Shown in pieces: positions 9,979 through 26,464 of a stretch of DNA of 64,000 nucleotides. Below the pieces are notes generated by a model. It searched no databases, was not told where the DNA came from, and worked only from the letters and a program-made list of their open reading frames with translations. Within the stretch, counting starts at the first letter, position 1. Each line of letters starts with the position of its first letter. This stretch comes from Trichostrongylus colubriformis. Taxonomy: Eukaryota > Nematoda > Chromadorea > Rhabditida > Trichostrongylidae. A program made the position numbers and the translations under genes. The stretch is from NCBI GenBank assembly GCA_963978905.1, contig OZ022258.1:57396591-57460590 (forward strand). Direction: 5' to 3'.

Positions 9979-12600
9979 CTACTCGCGAACTATCAGGGAT
10001 TCACGATCGGGACCAACCCCTATCCACCTGATGGGAACCTAAAAATAGAAGACATTATGGCAGAGCATTCTGATACCGATGACTCCCCCCGAAAAAAGTA
10101 AAAGTTCCGAGGAATCGCTTGAAAAACAAAGTCAATCGGTATTACCTGGATAAATTCTTCAATGAAGAGCACGTATTCGCGGCACTTTTCTGGAAGTTCT
10201 TCCACGTTCGTATGCCCGGACCGTTGGCGATTCCCATCCACGGAACACTTTATACTCAACTTCAACCCGATCCCATGCGGCCGCTTGAGCTATAAGTAAT
10301 ATATGTATATAAAAGGAGCATCATGACATTCAAAAACCGAAACCTTCAATTTTCAATTATTCAGAAAATCGGATAGATTACTGACCCAGGAGGAAGCACT
10401 GAGTGATTCGCCATTGAGACGATACCCGACAGCAACTTTTATCTCTTTGAATGTGTCCAAAATGTCCAAACTTAGTCAGAGCAATTGCCGTGTACCCATT
10501 GATCTGAGCGCTGCGACGCAACAAAAACAAATCAAGCCATCCACACCTTCAAATGTACACAACCTGATGAAGCCACAGGATGTCTCAATCAACACTGACC
10601 TTCTTCTCCTTCCAGTGGTGACCCCGACTTCCTTTCCAATAGATTGAAGAAGATCCCCAGTCTCGTCCTTCAATTCCGTGGGAAAGGACCTGTACCTACT
10701 CGTGTCTGATATGCCTTGACAACTCCAAACACCTGGAAAAAATGAACATGCAAATATGCTGAAGTGATGAATTATGAGCGACCTGGGAAATAGCGGTTGG
10801 AGGAATTCCAAGACCGGTACAAGCACCACCAACGGTAGCATTTGATGACGTAACGTATGGGTAAGTTCCTAAACAATATACATTCTCAATCTCAAACATA
10901 ACAAGCTATTATGTGATGAGAGTAATTTTTATGGGAAAACAGATAAAAAAAGAGATGAAAAGTTAAGAAGTATAGAATTCACCCAACCGAAATCAATATC
11001 CAGGAGAGCACCGTTGGCGCCTTCAACAAGATCGAGCTGCTTTTGCCGCATGCTATGAATGAGACCAACAGTGTCGCCAACCAAATTCAATGAGATCAAC
11101 TTTTCACGATGCTCCTGTAAGAACAACTGAATGGAAGCAAACTATGTTTTTTTGTTGAAAAATGATTGTTTCAAATTTAGAGAGTCATTCCAAACGAAAA
11201 ATTATGAATGGTAAGGATACACATTTTTTACTGTGGTAACAAACACATAATATAGTTAAAGCATAAATGGAAAATTTTTACTTTGAATCGAGCCAGCTCC
11301 GCTTCGGTATCAATGTCGATTGTTGGGAAACTGTTTCGATAATGTTCCACAAGCCGACGATAGCTGAACAGTAGCGATATGATTTTTCTGTGAATGAGCT
11401 TCAAGTGAAGTATAAGAGTCAGTACCTTTCGGAAAACGCTTCAAAGTCTCCCAAAAGATCCGCAACTCGTATGCCATTACGGAAACATTTCGAGGAATAC
11501 GTTGGTCCTATGCCTCGATTTGTTGTGCCAATCTTGCTGAAACCACTACCATAAAAAGAGCCATTAAGCGAAATTCAAAACCAAAAGGTGTTAGGAATAA
11601 GATTTGCCTGGCTCGGGGAGACCACAACAGATACACAAGAAACGTGACGCATAGCTCATATATCAATGGAATATTCGAGAAATATGAATGAGAACAAAGT
11701 TAGCTCGAAGTTGTTTATAAAACAAAAGGAAGAATAATAAGTTCATCAAAGCTCACTTGATTTGAGAGAGGCTTGCCTCGTGACGACCATCGACTTGTGC
11801 GTGTACTCCGAACACAAGGTGGGCCTCAGCTGATATCATTATCCTAGAAGGTCCTTTGTGGCTTCAAAGTAAAAGAAGCTCAATAAATTCGACATTCGCA
11901 CCTCTTTTCCCAACCTGGCTCATCTGTCACACCATTGTGATCCAGTTCGGAGAAGAAAGCATCTAAGTTAACGACAACACCATTTCCTATTATGTTAAAG
12001 CACTGAAAGCACCAGTTTTTAGGCATCTGGATGAGGAAAGAAAGAGGATTTTTCTATATACACCGCCGTTCACCACAGAGTAACTTACTTTCGGACTAAT
12101 AATACCACTAGGTAAGATATGGAAGTCGTATTTCTTCCCATTTGCGACGACAGTGTGCCCGGCGTTGTTTCTCCCTGACAGCGTGCTGTCACTTGCACCT
12201 GAATTTCGCGTTAAAAAAGTCTGTACACCATCGGCTTTCTACGATTGCGTTCGAGTGAAGGGGTCAGCTAGAGGCTTGATCATTCAGAAGAACTTTAAAC
12301 CTGCGGCGATCCTCCTGGTTCCACTATGAAATGTGAATAGTGAATAGGTCTTCAAAAGTTAGGTCTCAATTGATCTACACCTTGAGAAGTAGGCCAGCAC
12401 TCAACGGCCCAACATACGAGCAAACAACGGTGTTTGTCATTGGGCCAAAAATGCGGTCAAATATTGAACAACTACGTTGTCAAGAAAGTACAAAAACCTA
12501 CGTCATTATTCTCGATGAGGTAGTCGATCACCTTTCCCTTGCCTTCGTCACCCCATTGAGCGCCCAATAGCACTGCTACAGCGCCTACTCCGGGACTCAT
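9979..12600 (-). pseudogene. adss-1: Adenylosuccinate synthetase gene with four single-base frame breaks
   Basis: Adenylosuccinate synthetase makes adenylosuccinate from IMP, aspartate and GTP in AMP synthesis (cytosolic). Twelve exons: 12600-12502, 12198-12089, 12002-11902, 11843-11757, 11536-11426, 11363-11282, 11114-10988, 10868-10783, 10732-10600, 10546-10382, 10289-10146 and 10038-9979. Motifs include the phosphate loop [11 protein letters not shown] (exon 1), NNAGHTVV (exon 2), GIGPTYSSK (exon 5), VEGANGALLDIDFG (exon 7) and VGVTTGRRRR (exons 9-10). Total coding length is 1305 bases, 434 residues, normal for the family. However, a base appears missing in exon 2 (about 12166-12178) and exon 9 (about 10677-10684), and a base appears extra in exon 10 (about 10451-10471) and exon 11 (about 10206-10226). 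The reading on each side stays conserved. Either the assembly is locally wrong or the gene is recently dead; two neighbours from the same assembly have no such breaks. A polyadenylation signal (TTTATT on plus) lies near 9947. Confidence 0.85.
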
Positions 12601-14545
12601 CAGCTAGAAACATTGTTTAAACTACGGCATTACGTAAAAACGTGCACAAAAAGGGAAAAGACGGCAAAAATGTACAGAACATAGAATGCGAACGAAAAAG
12701 GCAAGAGGGGAAAATCTATTAAAATTATATTTGGGAATCATAGAAATTGATGACTCGGAGAATATAAGGACTTGGTCACGAATACCAAGCTCTCTAGGTT
12801 CATTAAAAATGAAAAAAAAATCACAGAGATATCACAGTCTAATGCATCAAAAGTTCAAATCACGATTAATGGTAGCAAGACTTGACCCTCTAAAGAAACC
12901 TCGAAGATTGGGTGCATGAAATAAACTATAAAAAACAACTGAAGGATCAGTTCTGTGCGAAAAGAACAGAACAAGTAATAGGGAAAAAAATATATAACTA
13001 CAAGAGCTCACATGAAACATGTATGCAGTCATGAAAATAGGGAAGTTCAATAGGGAGTTATAAAAGTGATGAATATGAGTGTAAGCGATTAGAACAGAGA
13101 CGAATGAACGTGTGCTGTGAACAGTGGGAAAACGTTGCGTCATCAGCCCAACAGACAAAACCAGAGGCGAAAGAAGATAAGCACAGAGCCGACCGAGCAC
13201 GTATAAAAAACTCCCGAACAGCTGGAACAGATAGAGGCATCCGCAATGATTATTGAACGAATCGCCAACGAATCAACCAGAACACCTCGTAAAAACACCG
13301 CGACAATCAACTGTGACTAATACATGCTCCATAATCTCCATAATATCAGAGTTCAAGATTCTATACTGTATCCCGATGTTGGGATATTGCACTCACCTGA
13401 GTTCAAATGAACTGGATAGAAAACTGGGCTCGGAAGTGCGAAATTTTGATTTAGAACAGGAAAAAGAGATATAACATAATTCCAATGACGTCGTAGTTTT
13501 TTTTTGAGAGAAACTGATCGAAGACGAAACGCAAAAGATAAAAAATAGGGCATTAGGGAAGCAGTCGCCATGTACTTAGTGCCCTGGGCCTACAGGTGGC
13601 GAGCGACGAGTCAGACACACTTCCCGCCTTTCAGCCTTGTATAACTCGCCCTGTTGGGAAAGGAAAAGTAATTTGGAACAATTGTTTCTGCCACATCTCT
13701 TTAACAGCCGCAGAAACGCTGGGTATCTTGTTGGACGGACGATAATCAAAAAAGCAACTCGACAGTTCCACCAGTACGACGAGGAAGAATCTCAATATTT
13801 CGAAAATTTTCACACTTCCATGAGTATAGAAACAGAAATAATGAGTCGAGGCACTCTCGCAATGTAGTTAGGAGAACCTTGCGCGAAGGCGTGGTTTAGT
13901 CCAAGCAGTACACACCGCGGGGAAAAACGAGACGCCGAACAAGAATCTGATAGGGACTAAAGACCACCGACACACATGCTGAGCACATATCTCAAACGAG
14001 AGAGAAACCACCGCAACACCCCGCCTGATTCAAAGAAATGACTTCATAGTTTCTCCTACCCAAAGTAACCTTTCAAGCTGTCTCAACAAGGTTGGGATAT
14101 GTTGAGTGCCACAAGGTCAAGAGTAAGGGAGCAATTTCAAATTATCGCCATGTACGTCTTCTTGTCAATACAAAATCTGGTTGTTGATTCCAACACATGG
14201 TTATGAAAAAATTTTTAATACTCCATAACATTAATAATCTAACAAAAATGTCACCACAGAAATATGATGCAAAATCTATACATAAGATCTATGAAAAAAT
14301 CAAAGAACATAAAAGTATTGAAGAACCGAGATCCGTCAAGAAATCGCCGGTTCAACGGTAAATTTCAACAAATGACATGCAATAGGCATAAGAACAACGA
14401 CCGACATTGTAACAAGAAACTAGCAAAACGACCATTTTGAGGAGAAATTATGGAACATGGAAAGCAAACTCAACAAACAACCAACTAACTACCTATGGTA
14501 CTACAGTGGAATAGAAAGAATGAAATCACATGAATAACAACACAC
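12601..14545. other. Intergenic region, no gene seen
   Basis: This lies between the Hsp70 3' end and the adenylosuccinate synthetase start, both on the minus strand. It is AT-rich with only short open frames lacking recognisable domains. The spacing of about 1.9 kb is too long for a typical nematode operon. Confidence 0.5.
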
Positions 14546-18500
<3,955 letters not shown>

Positions 18501-19092
18501 GATGCTGCAGAGGTTACCTAAAGATATGATGCAATTTAACGTCAGGTAATAAAACACAAACGAGAGAATAGAGGCGTAATCATGAGTGGTGGTAGTGCAC
18601 AATAAAAGCGAAAACAAAGCAGATCGATTTGACGGGGGGGGAGGCGGGATGGTTCTGGTGGACGGGACCTGCTCAACCAGTTCCAATACATTCCTGATGA
18701 GCGTCTGACCCTGTAGTTTACGAATGATAGTCAAGCAAACTAGTAAAAACCACCCGGGCACAGCTTCTGACCGCCTATCTCGAATTTTCGTCATTTGACA
18801 CTGTAATCAATAAGGGTCTCGCAACGAAGTGAGGACCACACAAATTTCTTCAGCTGCGGACAAAGCATTACAAAATACGACTGCAATTTATTTTCCTCAG
18901 TTGTTTACGGAAATGCTGGAGTTAATTTTTTTTTTCCTTTTTTGGGGATAAGTTTCTCATGGACATTCGGTATTTCTTCACCTGTATGGATTTTTGTTGG
19001 AGATCGAGACATATTTTCGATTTTTCCAAAGCCATGGTTTGCTTTGGAGATTTCTCCAAGTTTCGATAATTCTATATTCCCCTTCAGACAAA
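18501..19092. promoter_or_regulatory. Shared divergent promoter region of hsp-6 and the NOC3 gene
   Basis: This is the only sequence between two divergent start codons (592 bases). It should hold control elements for both genes. It includes a G8 run near 18633 and, at 19081-19087, CCTTCAG. That gives a trans-splice-like acceptor only 5 bases before the NOC3 ATG. I could not assign specific stress elements by eye. Confidence 0.55.
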
Positions 19093-22000
19093 ATGGGGTT
19101 CGCATCAGCTTCTCGTGAAGAGAAGTTGAAGATGATGAAAACTTCGAACACCAGGAAGACTACGAGGAAATTGAATCGTCTGGCTAAAAGGAAAAAATTG
19201 TCAAGAAATGTGATTGATGAGCTGAAAGATATCAAGGCGAGGAGATCAAAAGACTCACGGAAACGTGCCGTTAATGTAAGTTGTTTGCTGTTTGTTGAAG
19301 ACGTTTTTGCGTGAGTTACTTCGAGTAATCATCAGAAAGGGGACTTCAAGTATTTATATTTGTTACCTACTTCGGAGTAACCTGTTCAGCACATCAGATG
19401 TTGTTTTGTACTGCACACATATTTATTTCGTCTTAATGATAAGCCGAACCATGTCAGGTGGAGGACGACTGGGTTGCGGATCGTGAAGCTCAGTATGACG
19501 AAGAAGCCGAAGACGTCCTTCCGTTGGACATGTTAGACGCAGATATCGACTGGGAGAACAGCGCATTTGCAGGGCTAAAGAGAAGGCATGATGAGAGTAA
19601 GCTCATTTGACCATTCATTGTTTATCACTTTTAATATAGCTTTGTGGATCCTTGGGTTGGGAAGAATCTATGGAAAACCTCCACTCGTGGTATGTCAACT
19701 CAGTTTTGCCTTGTAGTTCCTTACTCTCGAATCTATCGGAAATCACCTTGTAGAAGACCATTTTCGGGGCGAGAATGAAGGGTAACTGGCATAAGAGAAA
19801 AACTTTGCTCGAAATCAGGCGATGATCTCGCCTTCCGACATTGGTTCACTTCATAGTTATGCATATTTATCAACTGTTCAGAGTTCAAAACCGAAGGTGA
19901 CGATGACAGCACCGGTGGCGGCGATATTGAACAAAAGAAGAGGAATTTTGATGGACAGATAAGTGATAACTTGGAGGAAATGTTGCCTATAAAGCTTAAG
20001 GTGCACTTGTATTCGTAGTTTATCTTTTTGGCTATTTCTATTTTTATTACTGAAATAATTAGGACGGAACTCTTCTTCGACCAACTCGTGAGAAGGCAAA
20101 CGTGGACAATTCCGATGAAGAACCTGAACGAGAAAGCGAAAATGAAGAAATTAAGCCAGAAATGGAGGTACGCTGTACCGGGAACTCCTTCGAAATCAAT
20201 GTCATTTCAGCCTTATTTTCAAGGACTATTCGGGTTTGAGCGCTACTGAATTGCTAGCCAAACGAAAGGAACTTCTAGGTGAGCTCAAATTGACGATATC
20301 CACTTACGCCCATCAACTTCTCACAAATCCACAAGAGAATGTAAGTCCTTATTCCATTTTCTTATTTATAGTATAGTTCGAAGCCATAATCGTTGTGTGA
20401 AACAGATTTCAATTAATAAAAATTTACAGATATATAAGCTACGAGATTTGTTTCACTTGTGTCAAGGGGAAAAAGTTCATCCTTTGGTGCGTGAGAGTGT
20501 GCAGAAACTGGCGGTCGTCAGTATACTTCAAGTAAGTCGTTTTTGTAACATTTGAATTCCTCTTTAGTTTGGTTGACAGTAACCTTCATTGCTTGAATTT
20601 TTTGAAGGTTTTGATAGACATAATCCCTGGTTATTCTATACGCGAACTTACTGCTGAGGAAAGAAAGCAAAAAGTGAAGAAGGAAACAAAACGCCTGCAA
20701 ACGTTCGAAGAATCGCTTTTGCGCTATTATTTGAAATTTCTCCAATTTTGTGAAAAGATGACAGGGAGTGAGTTCATTTCAATGTTCATATTGCGTCTAG
20801 GTTTTCTTACTTAACTAAGATTTCTTTTGAAATTCCTTAAGATAAGTATCTTCAGGGGAATCAAAAATTGTTTCATGTTTTCTTGCTTTGTCATTTCATG
20901 TCATCATCAATTATTGCCATTTTTAACTGGCAAGTAAACTCTAGACTCTTTCCAACTCTAGAAAAATCAATATCTAAGTAAGTGTCCGAGTTCTTCTGCT
21001 CATCCATCCGTACACTTGGAACTTTCTTATTCTACTTGAAGAATACCTTTGTGTTTCTGCTTGTTCGTTCATTGGCTTATTTGGAGTGTTAAACTAGTAT
21101 TTCAAGGGCTCGAAAGTAAGAGTCGAAAACTCTCCGAAAACTCTTTCTCGTACAAGTTGGGAATGCTGTGCTTGAAGGCAATGTGCAGGCTTGTGATAGC
21201 CGCACCTCACTTCAACTATGCCACCAATATATTATCGTCACTCATTCGCCTCTCTTTAAGCAGCTATCAGTCAGTGAGTGTTGTCTTTCATCTGGAACGT
21301 CTCCCGCAAATTTCATGGCTTTGCTGTTTTAGGTGGTGAGCGAAGTATGCGAGACACTGCATAGAGTATTCCGGGAAGATCTTCATCTGCGAATGTCGTT
21401 ATTCGCAGCTCGAAGCATAGCTTCACTTGTCACTAAACGCAAAGGCCACGTCCCTCCTCAACTAGTCGGCACATTCCTTTCGCTAAATATTAAGGTTTGG
21501 TCCTACTGTTTCACAGTCTGAGCCTGTCTGAAAGTTTGCTGCATTTGTCCTATATCCCTGAGTACTTGTTTCAAAATTTGTGATTTAGGAAGTAAAAAAC
21601 GAAGACAAGAAGTCGGGGAAAGGACGGATCTTTGCGAAAAGGGCTCTAATAAAGAAGGAACGAGCCAATAAAACTGCAAGAAAGGTGAATTATTCATCCA
21701 GATTGCTGCAGTTGTGACATAATTTGTTGTTCCTGTTGATTTTTTTCGGAAGTTGAATTTATGGGACATTTTCTTCCATATAAACATGTTCGCTGGCTGC
21801 TACACTGAAGACTATGGTAGTTTCTTTTTTTAGTATAAGAAGCAGCTCGATAAATTGGAAGCGGATCTGAAGGAGCTTGATGCAGCAGAAACGCTATCTA
21901 CAAAACTGAAAACGGTAAATTTGATTGCAGTAGTCTAAATCTTGTGGTGTTATGATTTTGCTTTATTTGTGTTTTTCTGTTTGCAGTCTAAAGTCCACTT

Positions 22001-23930
22001 TGCATGACTTGACGAATAGTCGTATACTAATTGCTATTTAGGCCACGGAAACGATGAAGCACGTGTTTCAATGCTATTTTTCGGTACTGAAAAGAGTTCC
22101 AAATGTAGCTTTGCTCGAACCTGTTCTCGAGGGTCTCAGCAAATTTGCTCATCTTCTGGGAGTGGAGTTTTTCGAAGACATTGTTTGTACAATGGAGAAT
22201 CTTGTGGACAAAGAGGTATAATCACTCTCTTAATCGTTCCTCATATTTGCTTCACTTCTTAAGTACTGTTTCCAGCACCTTCGGATTCTGGATCAATTAT
22301 ACTGCATTAATACAGTATTTGTGATTTTATCGGGAGACGGTCAACTCTTAAACGTGGACCCCTCACGGTTCTACCGTTCCGTTTATCGCTTACTCAATCA
22401 GTTGCCTTTCGAAAAGAAACCAGGTAAGAGGCATGGGTCATGGTGTCGCGAAAGCTCCATCTTCTTTGGTTATCGCATCCCAGTCGAGCTGAAAGGAATG
22501 GTTTGACCCGCTCGATGATGATGCTTTATTCATCAACCATTTTATATTACAGAAATCAGGAAAAAACACTTGATTGTGGTCTCGAAGACTCTTGACTCAA
22601 TGATCAATGAACGGCGAAAACAAGTAAGTTCAAATAACCCGTTTGCTCGTTCACTTGCAAAATCTTTTTCTCAGTATTCAGGTTTGTTAGCGGTTTTTTT
22701 TAGTTGTGGGTAGACAAGGCCATTCTGAGGTAAAACAGCCCAAATCTGTTAAGAGTGAAAAAATTCACATAAAACTTAGTTCTTCGGAACTCAGTAGTTG
22801 CGTAGCATGGAGTGGAACTCAGAGCTGTTGACAGCTGCATTCCTGTGTTTGAATGTATCGGTCATGCACGTTTTCAATTCTTCAGCCTTTAGTTGCCCTT
22901 GTCACGAGCTGCTGCCTTTGCGAAACGTATTCTGGCTATTGCAACTGTCATGGACGATCCTTCTGCGTTGTGTCTCGTTGCCCTCGTACGGACCTTTTTC
23001 ATTGTACGTTACTCTTTCTTTGATTTAAATCGGCCTTGATTTTCCAGCTGTAAGAAGGCTATCTTTTCAGGCACATGCGAAACTTGTGCAGCTAGTGGAG
23101 GAGGATGATTCGGAAGGTGGTGCCGGGGGCATATTCCGCTGCGACATTGACGATCCAGATGTCTCAAATGCGATTGGTAGCAGTGTTCGGGCCGAGCTGA
23201 AAATGTTAGCCCGGGTAACAATATGTTCCAGTGTAGAAAAAAGATTAGACAACATTGTTTGCCGCCCTTTTTGAACCCTTTCTTCAAAGCACATACTGTT
23301 ACAAAACTGATTTTCTTCGAATATCTTCACTATTCCGTTATGTTTACTCAGTTAAGTGATTTTAGAGACGACATCGATCACTGAGTCAAATTGCTCAGAA
23401 TATTCTTCATTCAGTACCGTCAACAGGCCCACTGAAACTCAGTCCTCAGCTGACGTCTATGTAAGTTCAGCATTCCGTTTCAAACAGTTTTTCCAATGCG
23501 TGGTATGTGAAGTCTGTTGAAGCTTGTCTGACCTCATACCCTAATGATTTTCTCATCCAATCGATTTTCAGCAAGCCTTGGGTGCTGTTGGAGCGTGACA
23601 TCGAGGAGGCTGGAGGATACCCACAAGTCGACATGAAATACCTTGAAGATATCCAGAAATATCTTAAGGTACGTATCTGTACAGGTGTTGCAGGAGGCAT
23701 GTGATTTCGAACTAAAAGACATTTCTCCGTGTCATTACGCAACATCTTACTGTATCAGTGTTTACAACAAACAAGAGATCAGGATCCTAGACCATATCTG
23801 GGAATAATTTTCAGCAACATTTTGTTAGTTGGAAAGTGGAGCGTTGACTTTTCAGAAACGTCATCAAGAACTAACCCCGAAGAATCTCCAGTTTCACATT
23901 GAGGCCTGGTTACAGAGTAGGCCCTCATGA
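19093..23930 (+). CDS. NOC3-type nucleolar complex protein
   Basis: NOC3 proteins take part in maturation and export of the 60S ribosomal precursor, and in yeast also in replication licensing. Nineteen exons: 19093-19275, 19458-19596, 19882-20000, 20063-20167, 20224-20340, 20430-20531, 20608-20767, 21107-21273, 21333-21494, 21589-21684, 21834-21914, 22042-22215, 22276-22423, 22553-22623, 22893-23003, 23071-23214, 23366-23460, 23572-23668 and 23856-23930. Together they give 2346 bases, 781 residues, fully in frame and close to the human length. The N terminus is very basic ([19 protein letters not shown]). An acidic stretch follows (exons 2-4). Then comes the helical NOC3 region with [15 protein letters not shown] and [16 protein letters not shown], a basic segment, and the CBF/Mak21-like part with [13 protein letters not shown] and the [16 protein letters not shown] patch. 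AATAAA near 23996 is the likely polyadenylation signal. From memory, C. elegans C37H5.5 is the ortholog. Confidence 0.9.
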
Positions 23931-25666
23931 ACGGATTGTTATGTAATTGCAAATTGTTTAGCTTTGTTGTTGCCGTTATTGTTATTATTGTGTGAAATAA
24001 AAACTTCAATAAGTTAGTTTTCCATCTTTCCTGAGTTCCATCAAATACTCCTGATTTGCTATGATGGCTCACTGACGATCACTATTGTAGGATTTTTGAC
24101 TCCTACAAATCACGCACTCCTAGAAACATTAATGAGTGCTGAACGCTATCGCTAACTTTGCGAAACAACTCATAATCATACTCTATATATTTGACATAAA
24201 TGTGCGTATTATCATGTGCCTCACGGGAATTAGTATACCCTTTACTGCAGTCACTGGCGCGGAGCGGGCAGTAAGGTGAGATTCTCTCGGGTGTCTAGAG
24301 ATGGGCCCTTGAGGGAGAGGCTCTACGGATTTTCCTTGTTTTGGGTGGTTCGTAAACAGCTTTATGCAGCTAGAATTTCTTATGGGTTGCACCAGTCACG
24401 GCAGTCAATGCCCTGGCTTCCGCATTATCTGTGTCCTCCGATTATCGATGGCATTTTTGCGGATGTGTGATTTCCGACAGGATGTGAGATAAGCATATAC
24501 TTCCGCGGAATACCCTGGAGGTTTCCGGAGGTATTTGAATGTAGGTGCGATTTGTATGTGGTTGATGCAGAACCAAGGACATTTTACCTTGGATTACTTT
24601 TTTTGTGGGAATCGCAACTTTTTTGGTATACAGGATGCGGAAAAGGGTTGACCGCCTGACGCGCTACCATACTAGGAAGGAAAGAGGTTTTAACATGAGT
24701 ATCGTCAGTATTTGTGAACAACAACTAGACAACTGACTTATCAGTATACCTCCCAAAATTCGATAGGATCTTGCTTGGCTTTGGCGCAATGACGAAGCGG
24801 GCGAGATAAAGCATGTGTCGCGTGTCGCATGCGATCGAAGAAGTAGTCCCATAAGCGGCGATTAAAGTTCGAGGTGCAAGATGCTTGAAACGGAATTGTA
24901 GAGCAGATTAGCATTCGAACAATGTGAAGGAAGTGTTGCTACGAGTTCCACGGCCAAGATCCCACAGTCCGACAATACTAGTAGAGCCGAAACCAATCGG
25001 CAAAATCAACACAATGATGGGATCAAGAAAAACATACGTCCCTTGATGATATCTCACCGTAGACCCAATTAGGATGGGTCCCAACAGGAAGCAGCTCCTA
25101 CTCACAAAGCGCGATCACGGCAACGGTGATCTGAAAACAGCCCACACGACTTCATCACCTTGCTACAATGACCATCAGCATGAATCGTAACCCGCTCGGC
25201 ACTGCGTTTGGAATATCTTGATAGGTGAAGCTTGACCCGATCCTCGCAATTCATTCGATTTTCTGAAGTTTACTCTGGCTAGCGTTTATAACGATTTGCC
25301 GATGATCGCGTGCATTCACCGTGTATGGGCCGGAAATATTATGAAATGTCGGATGATCATTTATACACCGAGCAAAACTCATGTTGAACCCGTCTGCACT
25401 TTAGCCAACGGTAGAACTTTGTCAAGCTGTCAATACTTTTACTGCACTCTGTGCATACGCTGTGCAAAAATAGCTACGCCAATCTTTTCCTTTCTAACAT
25501 TGAAGAGAGACATTCTTGAAAAACACTAGCAAGAGTGATCACCGAGAAACCTTTTTTCCCATGCGAAGAAAGTGTGACAAAACAGACCTTTACGAGTTTA
25601 GGCTGTTTGGTTGTGAACTGCATCAAAAATAGAATCAATGTGAGTTTAGGGTGAGACGCAATGTGT
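23931..25666. other. Intergenic region, no gene seen
   Basis: After the NOC3 polyadenylation signal I find no coding signal, RNA gene or transposon end that I can support. Short open frames here have no recognisable domain. Confidence 0.5.
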
Positions 25667-25773
25667 AAGGCGTGCGCTGGAATTAATTTTCTCACTCCTT
25701 CAATATAGGACAACCTCCAGTGCTATGTCATGCCTTGGGAATGAATTCGTCGCAAGTCTTTTGCATGTTATTA

Positions 25774-25944
25774 GGCCGCGTTCATACTCTGCACTGCCGG
25801 CGAGGGTGTGGCTGCTTGTCTCTGCGTCTCCGCTTGTGCCACCCTGTCTCGTTGCCTTTGTCGTCTCTGCATCTCTAATGTGCCACTCTGTCTCGATGCC
25901 TGTGAACGCAGCCACGCCCTACTGGCTCAAAGTATGAACGCGCC
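25774..25944. mobile_element. MITE family A, copy 3
   Basis: Inverted ends GGCCGCGTTCATACTCTGC and AAAGTATGAACGCGCC, with the inner GAACGCAGCCACGCCC. It holds internal imperfect repeats of GTGCCACCCTGTCTCG. Non-coding. Confidence 0.75.
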
Positions 25945-26052
25945 AAAGGCGTGCGCTGAAATTCACTTTCTTACTCCTTCTATAATGGAACACCTCCAGT
26001 GCTATGGCATGCCTTGGGAATGAATTTGTCGTAAGTATTTCGCATGTTATTA

Positions 26053-26204
26053 GACCGCGTTCATACTCTGCGCTGCCGGCGGCAGAGTGTGGCTGCTCTT
26101 CTCTTCGTATCCGCCTATGCCACCCTGCTTCGTTCACTGTGCCATTCTGCCTCAATCCCTGTTAAGGTAGCCACGCCTTGTCGGCATTGAGTATGATCGA
26201 GGCC
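26053..26204. mobile_element. MITE family A, copy 4
   Basis: Ends GACCGCGTTCATACTCTGC and GAGTATGATCGAGGCC. This copy came with the tandem duplication rather than by a separate insertion, because its left flank matches that of copy 3. Confidence 0.7.
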
Positions 26205-26464
26205 CTAGGTGTGTGCAGCATAATTGTCCCTCACATTTGCTGGGTTCATTAATCAATTCATTCCCCTTCACATATGCCATTGTAGTGATCAAATCGTGTA
26301 CGAAGGTGACAGCAGGATGGCCTGAGGCGCCGAAGTCACTATTTACCGTTCCACGGACACACCTCTCGATGTCTTACTGGAGCCGAGTCAGGACTACATG
26401 TTTTATACAATAAATGGAGCTCACAATTGAAACGGATCGACGTGTTCACATGGGATGAAGGCGA

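Larger units (their letters stand above)
25667..26210. repeat. Tandem duplication of about 280 bp, each copy carrying a MITE
   Basis: The sequence from 25667 (AAGGCGTGCGCTGG) recurs from 25947 (AAGGCGTGCGCTGA). Both continue through CACTCCTTC, CCTCCAGTGCTATG and GCCTTGGGAATGAATT into a family A MITE. The spacing is 280 bases. Differences of roughly 10 to 15 percent by eye show the duplication is not recent. Confidence 0.85.

Noticed and set aside
12270..12330. A possible 23-base micro-exon of adenylosuccinate synthetase between exons 1 and 2
   Set aside because: Exon 2 follows exon 1 directly in phase and gives the conserved ARCQGG and NNAGHTVV phrases once one missing base is allowed for. 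The micro-exon would not.
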